Source of the DNA: Schlegelella_A sp036496385
GTDB taxonomy: Bacteria; Pseudomonadota; Gammaproteobacteria; Burkholderiales; Burkholderiaceae_C
Length of the DNA: 64,000 bases
NCBI GenBank assembly: GCA_036496385.1
Contig: DASXLD010000003.1
Coordinates: forward strand, 1-64,000
Direction: 5' to 3'
Below, piece after piece: positions 26,154 through 34,978 of the stretch (position 1 is the first letter of the stretch; each line of letters begins with the position of its first letter). Below the pieces are notes generated by a model, which searched no databases, had not been told where the DNA came from, and saw only the letters and a program-made list of their open reading frames with translations. The position numbers and the translations under genes were made by a program.

Positions 26154-27431
26154 TCACCCCGGCTCGACGATCGCCGCGTTCACCATCGTCCTCAGCTCGC
26201 GCCGTACCGGGTACGTGCTCGACGGCATCAGCTGGGTCATGAAGACGACGCACACGTCCTCGACCGGGTCGACCCAGAAAGTGGTCGACGCCATCCCGCC
26301 CCACGAGAACTCGCCCGACGACACGGCGATGCCGTAGCGCGCCGGGTCGGTGATCATCGCGAAGCCGAGGCCGAAGCCCATCCCCTGGTACGCCGCCTCC
26401 GAGAACATGCCGGGCGGCGCGAGGTCGGCGATTTCCTTGCCGCCGGGCAGGTGGTTCATGCGCATGAGCGCGAGCGTCTTCCGGCCGACGAGCCGCACGC
26501 CGCCGAGCTCGCCGCCGCGGCGCAGCATCTCGCAGAAGCGAAGGTAGTCGGCGGCGGTGCCGACCAGGCCGCCGCCGCCCGACGGCGCGCGCGGCGGCGC
26601 GAGGAAGCTGCCGAGCTCGCCGGGCGCGAGCGTGCCCGCGGCCGATCGCACGTAGCAGTCGGCGAAGCGCGCGAGCTTCGCCTCGGGAACGTGGAAGTCG
26701 GTGTCGTGCATGCCGAGCGGCACGAGGATGCGCGTGCGCACGAACTCGTCGAACGGCAGCCCCGAGGCGAGGCTCACGAGGTGGCCGACGACGTCGGTCG
26801 AGACGCCGTAGTTCCACGAAGTGCCCGGCGAGAACTCGAGCGGCACGCGGGCCAGCCCCTCGACCAGCGCCGCGAGGCTCTCCGCCTCGAAGGCGTCGAG
26901 GCGAAGGCTGCGATACGCGGCGTCGACGTTGGTGCGGTTCTGGAACCCGTACGTCAGGCCCGAGGTGTGGCGCATCAGGTCGATCACGCGAATCGGCGCA
27001 TCGACCGGCCGCGTCGTGTAGGTTCCCGGCTGCCCGGCGCGAAACACCGTCATGTCGCGCCATGACGGGATCCAGCGGGCGACCGGGTCGTCGAGCGAGA
27101 TCCGTCCTTCCTCGACGAGCATCATGAGCGCGATGCTCGTGACCGGCTTGGTCATCGAGTAGATGCGAAAGATCGTGTCTTCCTCGAGCCGCTTCTTCTT
27201 CGCGAGCGAGGCGTGGCCGAGCACGCACTTGTGGACGAGCTCGCCCTTCCTCGCCACCAGCAGCAGCGCGCACGGCAAGAGCCCGGGCTCGATGTAGCGC
27301 TCGGCGAGGAAGCGGTCGATGCGGGCGAGGCGCTCGCCGTCGAAGCCGAGCGCGGCGGGGCGGGCGAGGGGAAGCGTCGTGGTCATGAGGGCGTCGGCGC
27401 GTGCCCGGTCAGGATAGGTCTGTCGGCTCAT
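26154..27431 (-). CDS. Serine hydrolase, beta-lactamase/class C fold (esterase EstB-like)
   Basis: A 425-residue serine-active hydrolase. The nucleophile motif is S92-M-T-K95 (IYSMTKPVTS), the Tyr motif is in SWNYGVSTDVVG, and HTSGLTYGF and GGGLVGTAADYLRF are further family blocks. Members act as esterases, D-aminopeptidases or transpeptidase-like enzymes rather than true beta-lactamases. No signal peptide is seen. An ideal AAGGAGG lies 8 bp before the ATG, which overlaps the stop of the upstream cytochrome c gene by ATGA, so the two are translated together. That pairing is unusual. Confidence 0.9.
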   Translation of the reverse strand: MSRQTYPDRARADALMTTTLPLARPAALGFDGERLARIDRFLAERYIEPGLLPCALLLVARKGELVHKCVLGHASLAKKKRLEEDTIFRIYSMTKPVTSIALMMLVEEGRISLDDPVARWIPSWRDMTVFRAGQPGTYTTRPVDAPIRVIDLMRHTSGLTYGFQNRTNVDAAYRSLRLDAFEAESLAALVEGLARVPLEFSPGTSWNYGVSTDVVGHLVSLASGLPFDEFVRTRILVPLGMHDTDFHVPEAKLARFADCYVRSAAGTLAPGELGSFLAPPRAPSGGGGLVGTAADYLRFCEMLRRGGELGGVRLVGRKTLALMRMNHLPGGKEIADLAPPGMFSEAAYQGMGFGLGFAMITDPARYGIAVSSGEFSWGGMASTTFWVDPVEDVCVVFMTQLMPSSTYPVRRELRTMVNAAIVEPG

Positions 27432-28129
27432 GGACAGCCCTCCTTGACGAATCCGCTGATCTCGCCGGGAGCCGCAAACACCACCGATGCGCGATCGCCC
27501 TGCATACCCGCCCCGACGATGACTGGCTTGCCTGGATTCGGCCCGAGCCGGCTCGAATCGGTTTTGAAACGCAGGTTGAACTCCCATACCTTGTTGTTCT
27601 TGCCGTCGGCAGTAGTCACCGTGTAGGCATCAGCGCAGTGCTTGATCGCCGTCACCTGTCCTTCCGCTGGCGCGGCTTTGAGGTCCATGTGAGCGGATTG
27701 CATGTTCATCATCATCCCGCCGCCGCCCCGCCGAGCCACCGTCGGAGCTTTACCCTCGGAGACCGCTTTTAGATAGGTGATGAGGTCTTGGCGGGCGTTG
27801 CTGTCGCGCAGGCCCGGGAACGTCATGCTGGTGCCCGGGATCAAGGCCTCGGGATCGGCGAGCCACTTGTCGAGCGTCACCGCGTTCCATACGACATTGG
27901 CGCGCTTCATGGCATCGGAGTACCGGTGGAAATCGACGACGCCTCCCGCCTTCTTCTGCCAGACGTTGGCGAGGCTCGGACCGGTCAGCTGCTCGCCCTC
28001 TCTCGTCGAGTGGCAGGCCGCGCATTGCTGGAAGAGCGCGGCACCGCGCGCGGCATCCCCTGCGGCCCAGGCCGGCGAGCTCGAAATGAAGACTCCGAAG
28101 ACCGCAATGATCGCGAAGAGACATCTCAT
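27428..28129 (-). CDS. Periplasmic class I cytochrome c with C-terminal extension
   Basis: A 233-residue secreted cytochrome. The signal peptide MRCLFAIIAVFGVFISSSPAWA is followed by haem-binding C36-A-A-C-H40 and a likely axial Met102 in GTSMTFPGL, as in mitochondrial-type cytochrome c (GPSLANVW). After residue 120 comes a Gly/Met-rich linker (RRGGGGMMMNMQS). About 90 further residues (AIKHCADAYTVTTADGK, VWEFNLRFKTDSS) do not look like cytochrome c. The partner domain is unrecognised. It is preceded by a second cytochrome gene and coupled to the hydrolase downstream. Confidence 0.9.
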   Translation of the reverse strand: MRCLFAIIAVFGVFISSSPAWAAGDAARGAALFQQCAACHSTREGEQLTGPSLANVWQKKAGGVVDFHRYSDAMKRANVVWNAVTLDKWLADPEALIPGTSMTFPGLRDSNARQDLITYLKAVSEGKAPTVARRGGGGMMMNMQSAHMDLKAAPAEGQVTAIKHCADAYTVTTADGKNNKVWEFNLRFKTDSSRLGPNPGKPVIVGAGMQGDRASVVFAAPGEISGFVKEGCP

Positions 28130-28208
28130 GGGAATTCGCTCCTTCGGTTCCGTTCACTGCGTCAAGCACGGCTGCGCGAATCCGGCCGAGCCGGGAGCCG
28201 CCGCATCG

Positions 28209-28685
28209 TCACTTGTTGCGTAACGACTCGGCGTTGATCTCCTCTTGGTGCTTGCGGATCTCGGGCGGCCACTGCGCCTTGATCCAGGAGAGCACCGCGA
28301 TGATTTCGGCGTCGGTGAGCACGCCTTCGAATGCCGGCATGGCTGAGTCGTAGTCCTTCAGGTCGGACGCCTTTGCCACACCGTACTTCGTGATCCTGAA
28401 CAAGAGATCGTCAGGGTGATGCCAAGTGTGTCCGGTCGCGTCATGTGGCGGGGCCGGGAAGCGTCCCGTCGAGTCGCGCTCGCGCCAGCGCGGCTGTCCC
28501 TCCAGCTGGGCGCCGTGGCACGCCGCGCACCGTTGTTGATAGACCTTCTGGCCCAGCTCGACGATCTCCGGATCGTTGGGTCGAAGTTCCACTTTCGGTG
28601 TGGGCCTGCCGTCGCAGCCGGCAATCGCCACTAGCACGGGGAGGAGCAGCGTGCAGGCCGCGGGACCAATGAGACGCTGTCGCAT
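28209..28685 (-). CDS. Cytochrome c lipoprotein
   Basis: A 158-residue monohaem cytochrome. The N-terminus carries a lipobox (AIAGC, Cys24), so the protein is probably anchored in the periplasmic face of a membrane. Haem attachment is C53-A-A-C-H57, with a likely axial Met in DSAMPAFEGVLTD and the family ending IIAVLSWIKAQWPPEI. It precedes the second cytochrome gene by 79 bp on the same strand. The pair may pass electrons to a terminal acceptor or from a periplasmic dehydrogenase that is not encoded here. Confidence 0.9.
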   Translation of the reverse strand: MRQRLIGPAACTLLLPVLVAIAGCDGRPTPKVELRPNDPEIVELGQKVYQQRCAACHGAQLEGQPRWRERDSTGRFPAPPHDATGHTWHHPDDLLFRITKYGVAKASDLKDYDSAMPAFEGVLTDAEIIAVLSWIKAQWPPEIRKHQEEINAESLRNK

Positions 28686-28712
28686 AGGCCTAGGCGGCGA
28701 CCTTCTCTAGAG

Positions 28713-28728
28713 GCCCCCGTGAACGGGG
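28713..28728. other. Hairpin between the divergent cytochrome and PEP-CTERM genes
   Basis: CCCCCG and CGGGGG pair around TGAA. It is in the 160-bp divergent intergenic region, so it is more likely a 5'-leader or operator element than a terminator. Confidence 0.3.
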
Positions 28729-28845
28729 GGTGTGCTGCGCGTCGCCGAGCTTGAACATTGTTGATTTCGCCCCCCTGAAGGGCTACCGTGACGCGTGATT
28801 TCTCGTCGCTTTGCCGCTGGACCATATCCCGTAAGGAGACCCGCC

Positions 28846-29532
28846 GTGAAGACATTCAAAATCTCCACCATTGCTGCAACGGTTGCGCTACTCGCGTGTG
28901 GAGCGGCCAATGCGCAATTGATAGCCAACGGGAGTTTCGAGACTCCGGTCGTCAATCCGGGTACCTTTCAACTGTTTGTCGTGGGCTCCAGTGGCCTCAC
29001 CGGCTGGAGTGTCATCGGACCAGCCGGTCGCGACATCGCGAACGTCAACAACTTTTCTCAGAACGGAGTGACCTTCGCAGCGCAAAGCGGCAATCAGTCG
29101 CTCGATCTGACCGGCTTCAACGACAATTCGACCGAAGGAGTGGCCCAGACGATCGCAACGACGATTGGCGATCGGTACCACTTGACCTTCTATGTCGGGA
29201 ATACGACCGGCGGCGGCATTTTCGGTACCACGAGCACCGTCGATCTGCTGCTCAACGGAGGTCAGGTCCTGGCGGCTGTGAACTCGGCCGTCAACACCAC
29301 GGGGCTTACCTGGCAGCAGTTCAGCTTCGACTTCGTTGCTACCGGTGCATCCACCGCACTCGGTTTTGTAAACGGCGATCCCGGAACGGACAACAGCAAC
29401 TTCCTCGACAACGTCGTCTTGGTCGATCAGGGGCCGGTGGGAGCTGTTCCGGAGCCGCAGACCTACGCACTGATGCTGGCCGGCTTTAGTTTGATCGGCC
29501 TGATGGCAGGTCGCCGCCGCCGGCAGTCCTGA
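28846..29532 (+). CDS. PEP-CTERM exported protein (DUF642-like)
   Basis: A 228-residue exported protein. A signal peptide (IAATVALLACGAANA) precedes a beta-sandwich starting LIANGSFETP, as in DUF642/choice-of-anchor domains. It then has GLTGWSVIG, NQSLDLTGFN and FLDNVVLVD. The end is a PEP-CTERM sorting signal: VPEPQTYALMLAGFSL, hydrophobic helix, then RRRR. Such tails are cut by an exosortase and mark proteins tied to exopolysaccharide or biofilm production. The GTG start has AAGGAG 8 bp upstream. No exosortase gene is in the window. Confidence 0.9.
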   Translation: MKTFKISTIAATVALLACGAANAQLIANGSFETPVVNPGTFQLFVVGSSGLTGWSVIGPAGRDIANVNNFSQNGVTFAAQSGNQSLDLTGFNDNSTEGVAQTIATTIGDRYHLTFYVGNTTGGGIFGTTSTVDLLLNGGQVLAAVNSAVNTTGLTWQQFSFDFVATGASTALGFVNGDPGTDNSNFLDNVVLVDQGPVGAVPEPQTYALMLAGFSLIGLMAGRRRRQS

Positions 29533-29605
29533 CATGACCGGCCCGGAGGGGCCCCAGGGTTCCTTCCGGCGCCCCTACTTGACGCGCGGCGGCGCGGTGT
29601 CTGCG

Positions 29606-30448
29606 CTAAGCGCCATTCAATTGCTTGAGCACGGCCCGCGCCAGCTCCACCGACTGCTGCCGCGCCTGCGGATCGCGCGCGCCCATCTCGCGCAGCACCG
29701 AGATGATGACGCTCTGGAAGATCAGCCCGTCGGAGTCGTTCTGCTTCTGCACCGGCGACATCGCCGCGAACCGCGGGTTGCGCGCGAGCTGGTCGTTGAT
29801 GGTGAACACGAGCTCGCGGGTCTGCGGGTCGCTCATGTCGGTGCCGCTTGCGGCCAGCGTCGCCGTGGCGTAGGCCACCGCCACCGCAACGGCGACGTTG
29901 TTGCCACGGTAGCGCGCGGCGACGCGCCTGAACATCTCTTCCACGCCGTTGCGCAGCTGCAGCCGCTGCTCGGGCGTGAGGGCGAGGTTGGCGATCGCCT
30001 GGTCGACGATCGGATGGCCCTGCTGCACGGGAACGAAGTCGGTGGCGCTGATCGGCAGGTGCGGCGCTCCGGAGAGCGGCGTGCCGGCTTGCGCCGGGCG
30101 CGCGCCCTGCGGCGCCGGCTGTCCTTGCATGCATCGCAGGTAGGCCTGGTAGCGCGGATCGCCCTGCAGCTCCGGGGGCACGTGCGCATCGAGGCCGCGC
30201 ATCAGGTCGTACGGCGGCATGCAGTTCGGCCCCGAGGAACTGCCGCCGGAAGCGGTGCCGCGAGAGGCGTTGATATTGATCATCTGCTGCGTCAGGTTCG
30301 ACTGCCGGATGCCGTTGTTCTGCAGCATGGTCGCGTAGGAGTTGTTGTTCTGCGCGACGGCACCGGTAGAGGCCGCGAGGGCGAGCGCGGCGAGCAGGCC
30401 GAGCCGCGACAAGCGGCTCGTCGGCGATGGCTCGAATCGACTGTTCAT
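29606..30448 (-). CDS. Exported DUF6683-family protein
   Basis: A 280-residue secreted protein with signal peptide (LGLLAALALAASTGAVAQ) and an Asn/Gln-rich start. Two cysteines (PNCMPPYDLM, LRCMQGQ) probably form a disulfide. The C-terminal 150 residues are helical: LTPEQRLQLRNGVEEMFRRVAARYRGNNVAVAVAVAY was seen as one continuous helical block, then TDMSDPQTRELVFTIN. This arrangement matches DUF6683, unknown function. It is convergent with the PEP-CTERM gene. No operon partner is visible. Confidence 0.7.
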   Translation of the reverse strand: MNSRFEPSPTSRLSRLGLLAALALAASTGAVAQNNNSYATMLQNNGIRQSNLTQQMININASRGTASGGSSSGPNCMPPYDLMRGLDAHVPPELQGDPRYQAYLRCMQGQPAPQGARPAQAGTPLSGAPHLPISATDFVPVQQGHPIVDQAIANLALTPEQRLQLRNGVEEMFRRVAARYRGNNVAVAVAVAYATATLAASGTDMSDPQTRELVFTINDQLARNPRFAAMSPVQKQNDSDGLIFQSVIISVLREMGARDPQARQQSVELARAVLKQLNGA

Positions 30449-30629
30449 GGCGATACTCCCCCTGTGGATCCGGAAGGCGCTTCGGCGACGATAGCGGGCG
30501 GCCCGTCAAACCGCGAGTGCATCGATCGGCGGGCGTCACCGTAGCGCCGCGCCGTTACGGAGACGTTACGAGTGTCGAGTCAAACGACCAACAGATATCC
30601 GCACCGCCGCACTCGCCGGCCCGATCTCT
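30449..30629. other. Gap upstream of the DUF6683 gene
   Basis: No gene is seen. It lies between the end of the cyclase-TPR gene and the start of the DUF6683 gene and probably holds the latter's promoter; no clear promoter or terminator could be assigned. Confidence 0.3.
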
Positions 30630-33600
30630 TCAGAGCAGCGCGTCGGTTAGTTCGGCGATGGCACGACCAAGCGCGGATTCGCAGTTTGCCGCTGTGGCAC
30701 TCGCGGTCCCCCGTGCCGCCGCGAGCAGCGAGCGCGCCCCTTCCGCGTCGCCCTGTCTCGTCTTCAGCTGGCCGCGGACGCACCAGGCGACGGCCAGTTC
30801 ATAGGCGTCCCCCATCTCGGCGAGCTCGCGCTCGGCGTCGGCAAGACGCGTGTCTGCCGCGGTCGCATCGCCCGACGCAAGCAGCACCTTCGCCATGTCA
30901 CGGTGGGCCAGCGCCGTCATGCGGCGGTCGCCGATGCCGGCGGAGATCGTGATCGTCAGCTCGAGATAGCCCCGGGCCTCCTCGAGGTGGCCCTCGTCGG
31001 CCTCGATACCGCCGAGGTGGAGGAGGTCGAGGCCTTCGTAACGCCGGTTCCCCGTCTCGCGGTGAATCGCCAGTGCCGCCAGGCAACGGTCACGGGCTCC
31101 CGTCGCATCTCGCTGTCCGTGACAGATCATGCCGAGAGTGTCGAGCGCGATGCCCTCGAACGACCGGGCGCCGATGTCGCGGTAGTCGGCCAGGGCTTCC
31201 TCGATGTGCTGCCGGGCCTCGGGGTAGCGTCCCTGGCGCTCTCGCAACGAACCCAGGTTGAGCAGACTGATCGCCGCACCGGCGCGATCGCCGATCTCGC
31301 GATGCATCGCCGCGCATCTCGAGAAATCCTGGGCAGCTTCATCGAACCTGCTCTGATCGAAATGCAGGTTGGCGAGATTGCCTCGAGCATTCGCCTCGCC
31401 GCGAAGGTTGCCGACGAGGTGGCACAACTCGATGGCCTCGCGGAGGCAGTCCTTTGTGTCGTCGAGCCGGCCCTGTTCGTGGTGCAAGGCGCCGAGCATC
31501 CCGAGCGTGCTGCCGAGCAGGCCCGGGTCGCCGAGTTGCCGGATGCGCGGCAGGGCGACGTCGAACTGGGCGCGAGCCTCGTCCACGCGACCTTGCTGGC
31601 GGAAGAGATCGGCCTGGCGCGCCATGTCTGCGAGCTCGCGCGTCTCGTCGCCGACCTTGCGGGCGAGCGTGATCGCCATGCCGAGCCAGGTATCCGCGTC
31701 GTGCACCTGGCCTGCGCGCAGCGCCAGCCGGCCGGCGGTGGCGAAGGTGGCTGCGCGTGTCGAATCATCTGCATCGCGCATCGCCATGACCTGGGCGCCG
31801 AGCGCGATGCCGGCAGCGGCCGGCCCTTGCATGAGCAGGACGGCGGCGGCGGCCCAATACGCAGGGCCCGCGATCTGCGCGTCACCTGCCTGGACGGCGC
31901 GTCCGCAGGCAGCCAGCAAATTGTCGATCTCGGGCGACAGCTCGCGGGTACGGCCGTAGCTGCCCTGGAGGTTCGGCGACGCCATGAACTCGTGACCGAA
32001 GCGTGCAAACCAATTTCCGTGGGCATGTTGCGTCGCCAACGCTCCGCCATCGCTGGCCAGTCTCTCGGCGGCATAGTCGTGGACACTGAAGTACATCGCG
32101 AAGCGCCGCGCGCCGGTTTGCAGTCCGAGCGGGGCTGGTGGCACCCAGCTACGCAGCAGGCTCTTGTCGACAAGGCTCTGCACGACGTCCATCACCAGTG
32201 GCGCGCTCGGCCAGCGCGTGAGGTCGAGCACGGCTTCCGCGGCCTCGAGCGTGAGGCCACCCTCGAAGACGGAGCACTGCGCCAGGGCCGCCTGCTCCCA
32301 GGGCTGGAGCAACTCCCAGCTCCAGTCGATCGTCGCCCTGAGCGTTGACTGCCGCGCCGTTGCACCGCGCGCGCCGGCCAGCAGGTTGAAGCGGTCCTGC
32401 AGCCGCTGCACGATCTGCTGCGGCGACAAGATCCGGATCCGCGCGGCAGCAAGCTCGATCGCGAGCGGCAGTCCGTCGAGCAACTCGACGAGCCGGGCCA
32501 CCGCGCCGCGGTTGTTGACGTCGCCGACGAAGTCCGGCTGCTGCGCGCGTGCCCGCACGGCAAACAGTTCGACGGCCTCGTCGGCCAAGGAGAGCGGTTG
32601 GATGTCGATGACCGCTTCGCCGGCAAGCTGCAGTCGCTCGCGGCTGGTGACGAGGAACGTCGCCTGCAGAGCGCGGTCGATCCAGCGTCCGATCGTGGCC
32701 GCGGCGTGCGCGACCACCTGCTCGAAGTTGTCCAGGATGACAAGGCATCGTCCGCGGCCGGCAATGGCGTTGCCGAGTTGCGACGTGGCGTTGCCCTTGC
32801 CGAGCGCGATCTCGAGCGCCAGCGCGATCGCAAAGTGGATGCCGTCGATCCCGCGCGACTCGCTGAGGTCGCAGAAGTAGACGCCCCCGGGCCATTCGCC
32901 GAGCCAGGTTCGGGCGTATCGGCGCGCCACGCGCGTCTTGCCGGTGCCGCCCGGGCCGACCAGCGTCAGCAACCGGCAGCTGCTTTCGAATCGCAGCGAT
33001 ATCTCGCGCAGCTCGCGCTGGCGGCCGACGAACTCGTCGCGCTCGGATGCGAGGTTGTGCCGCACCTCGCGCAGCGGCGTCCACAGTCCGTCGGTGAGCA
33101 CGACGCGGTAGGCTTTGTCGCCATCCGCGGGAGGTGCGAAGGCGGCAGCGTTCCGGCCGACCTCGAACACCTCCTCGGGCGCGTCGACGCCTTTCAGGCG
33201 GTAGTGGCCGTGCCTGCAAATGGTCAAGCCTTGGGGCTGCGAGTCGGCCAATGCACGGGCCGCCGCCTGGCTCAGCAGCGTCTGTCCGCCCCGCGCCAGC
33301 GCCATGATGCGCGCCGCCAGCGGCTTGGCGAGGCCCTCGACCTCGATCGGCTTCGCGCCGCGGGCGACATCGGAGGCGCGGTTGTGCCGCAGGATCACCG
33401 AGCCGACATGCAGGCCGACGCGCGCTGCGAGTCCGAGCTCGCGGACGTCATCCTGGTAGGCACACGCGAAGCTCGCGGCATGCGCGATGTCGTCGAAGAG
33501 CACGAAGAAGCCGTCCGTGCGCTCCATCTCGCTGCCCTCGTGGGCGCTCAGCAGTTCGCGCGCGCGGTGATCGTGCTCGGCCCACAGCGCGGAGGCGGCC

Positions 33601-33671
33601 ACATCGCCCAGGCGCTGGACCACCGCGGTGCTGTCGACCACGTCGCTGAAGAGCAGCACACGCTGGACCAT
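30630..33671 (-). CDS. Class III cyclase-like domain / NTPase / TPR signalling protein
   Basis: A 1013-residue protein in three parts. Residues 1-180 are a class III adenylyl/guanylyl cyclase domain (LLFSDVVDST with a metal Asp, ERTDGFFVLFD with the second, GLHVGSVIL). Residues 215-560 are an AAA/NB-ARC-type NTPase with Walker A GPGGTGKT near 240 and Walker B CLVILDNFEQV. The rest is tetratricopeptide-like repeats (LGSLRERQGRYPEARQHIE). No C-terminal LuxR helix-turn-helix is present, unlike many relatives. The usual GDG of active cyclases is TDG here, so nucleotide cyclase activity is uncertain. Cytoplasmic. Confidence 0.88.
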   Translation of the reverse strand: MVQRVLLFSDVVDSTAVVQRLGDVAASALWAEHDHRARELLSAHEGSEMERTDGFFVLFDDIAHAASFACAYQDDVRELGLAARVGLHVGSVILRHNRASDVARGAKPIEVEGLAKPLAARIMALARGGQTLLSQAAARALADSQPQGLTICRHGHYRLKGVDAPEEVFEVGRNAAAFAPPADGDKAYRVVLTDGLWTPLREVRHNLASERDEFVGRQRELREISLRFESSCRLLTLVGPGGTGKTRVARRYARTWLGEWPGGVYFCDLSESRGIDGIHFAIALALEIALGKGNATSQLGNAIAGRGRCLVILDNFEQVVAHAAATIGRWIDRALQATFLVTSRERLQLAGEAVIDIQPLSLADEAVELFAVRARAQQPDFVGDVNNRGAVARLVELLDGLPLAIELAAARIRILSPQQIVQRLQDRFNLLAGARGATARQSTLRATIDWSWELLQPWEQAALAQCSVFEGGLTLEAAEAVLDLTRWPSAPLVMDVVQSLVDKSLLRSWVPPAPLGLQTGARRFAMYFSVHDYAAERLASDGGALATQHAHGNWFARFGHEFMASPNLQGSYGRTRELSPEIDNLLAACGRAVQAGDAQIAGPAYWAAAAVLLMQGPAAAGIALGAQVMAMRDADDSTRAATFATAGRLALRAGQVHDADTWLGMAITLARKVGDETRELADMARQADLFRQQGRVDEARAQFDVALPRIRQLGDPGLLGSTLGMLGALHHEQGRLDDTKDCLREAIELCHLVGNLRGEANARGNLANLHFDQSRFDEAAQDFSRCAAMHREIGDRAGAAISLLNLGSLRERQGRYPEARQHIEEALADYRDIGARSFEGIALDTLGMICHGQRDATGARDRCLAALAIHRETGNRRYEGLDLLHLGGIEADEGHLEEARGYLELTITISAGIGDRRMTALAHRDMAKVLLASGDATAADTRLADAERELAEMGDAYELAVAWCVRGQLKTRQGDAEGARSLLAAARGTASATAANCESALGRAIAELTDALL

Positions 33672-33797
33672 CTCGCGCGCCCCGTCCTTGGGACGAATCG
33701 TAGCGACGCAAGGGGTAAGTGGCCAGCAGGCGGCGGTCAGCGACCCAGGGGCAGAGGTGCGCGTGACCCCGAATGTTGGTCGGCTCGGGCCTTCGAA

Positions 33798-34070
33798 CTA
33801 TCGAGCAAATACGACCGTGTAGACGAAGGCGCTATCGCGGTGGTCTCGCGAAACGATCCTGCTGGAGGCGTAGCCGTTCGCCGCGCGGAACTTCACGATC
33901 TCTTCGTCAGCCGCATGATCGGCCACGGTTCCTTCCATCACGAAGGCGTTGGCGAAGATCCTGAAGCGATAGGTGTCGGCTTGGTTCTCGACGGCCTGCG
34001 GCTCGGTGCCGTGCGTCGCAATGACGCAGGCGCTGAGCGCCAGTGCGGATGCGAACGCTAGGGTTTTCAT
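33798..34070 (-). CDS. Small lipoprotein of unknown function
   Basis: A 90-residue protein from the ATG at 34070. MKTLAFASALALSAC gives a lipobox with Cys15. The mature part begins with a polar tether, then YRFRIFANAFVMEGTVADHAADEEIVKFRAANGYASSR, split here as one alpha/beta unit. Its end, DSAFVYTVVFAR, resembles a beta-strand. It is a conserved-hypothetical type common in Burkholderiales. An ATG 27 bp further up is also in frame but would bury the signal peptide. Role unknown. Confidence 0.65.
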   Translation of the reverse strand: MKTLAFASALALSACVIATHGTEPQAVENQADTYRFRIFANAFVMEGTVADHAADEEIVKFRAANGYASSRIVSRDHRDSAFVYTVVFAR

Positions 34071-34151
34071 CGGTCGAAGCATGGCGTTCTCCGTCATCGA
34101 GCCCCACGGGAGGCGATCAGGTGCCGAGTCGGCACCCCAGCGCGAAGAGGC

Positions 34152-34931
34152 ATGATGACAGTCTCAGTTGTTCATCTCGACGCGCGAGCACGGCAGATGC
34201 AGGAGCCACCGCTTCGGATCGCAATGTGGTCCGGTCCGCGCAACATCTCCACGGCGATGATGCGCTCCTTCGGCGCTCGTCCCGATACTGCCGTCATCGA
34301 CGAGCCGTTCTACGCGGCGTACCTCTTGGGTACGGGCATCGTTCATCCGCTGCGACAGGAGGTGATCGGCTCGCAGCCGAACGACTGGCGCGATGTGGTG
34401 ACCGGGCTGCTGGGTCGCGTGCCCGGAGACAAGCCGGTCTACTACCAGAAGCACATGACGCATCACATGATCCCGGCCTTCGGCAGGGGATGGCTCGCGC
34501 AGATTCGCAACGCGTTCCTCATTCGCGATCCGGCCGCTGTGCTCGCGTCGTACGTCGTCAAGCGCGGCGAAGTGACGCTGGCCGACATCGGCATCGTCCA
34601 GCAGCGGGAGCTGTTCGAGCAGGAGGCGGATCGGCTCGGCCGGGCGCCGCCGACCGTCGAGGGCTCCGACATCCTCGCCGACCCGGCTCGCGTGCTGGCG
34701 AGACTGTGCGCGGCGCTCGGCATCGCGTACACCGATGCCATGCTCCATTGGGCCGCAGGGCGGCGCGACAGCGATGGCGTGTGGGCGCCCGCCTGGTACG
34801 ACGCCGTCGAGCGCTCGACCGGCTTCGAACCGCCGGCAGCCCGTGACGCGGTGGCGCTGGGCAGCGAACTGCAGCAGATCGCAGACGCAGCGCGCCCGCA
34901 CTACGAGGTGCTCGCCAGGTACAAGCTCTAG
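34152..34931 (+). CDS. P-loop sulfotransferase-like protein
   Basis: A 259-residue protein beginning RIAMWSGPRNISTAMMRSFGARPDTAV, which holds a P-loop-like PAPS-binding segment (SGPRNIST). DEPFYAAYL and VYYQKHMTHHM follow, then NAFLIRDPAAVLASY, the second nucleotide-binding element of the sulfotransferase fold. Homologues are often found beside class IV aminotransferases, as here (36314), and fused to them in some eukaryotes; that is family knowledge. GAAGAGG lies just before the ATG pair at 34152/34155; a later ATG at 34197 is also possible. The acceptor substrate is unknown. Confidence 0.75.
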   Translation: MMTVSVVHLDARARQMQEPPLRIAMWSGPRNISTAMMRSFGARPDTAVIDEPFYAAYLLGTGIVHPLRQEVIGSQPNDWRDVVTGLLGRVPGDKPVYYQKHMTHHMIPAFGRGWLAQIRNAFLIRDPAAVLASYVVKRGEVTLADIGIVQQRELFEQEADRLGRAPPTVEGSDILADPARVLARLCAALGIAYTDAMLHWAAGRRDSDGVWAPAWYDAVERSTGFEPPAARDAVALGSELQQIADAARPHYEVLARYKL

Positions 34932-34978
34932 CTCCGGTCGTCCGCGTCGACGGTCTCATTCGACCCTCGCACCGACAG

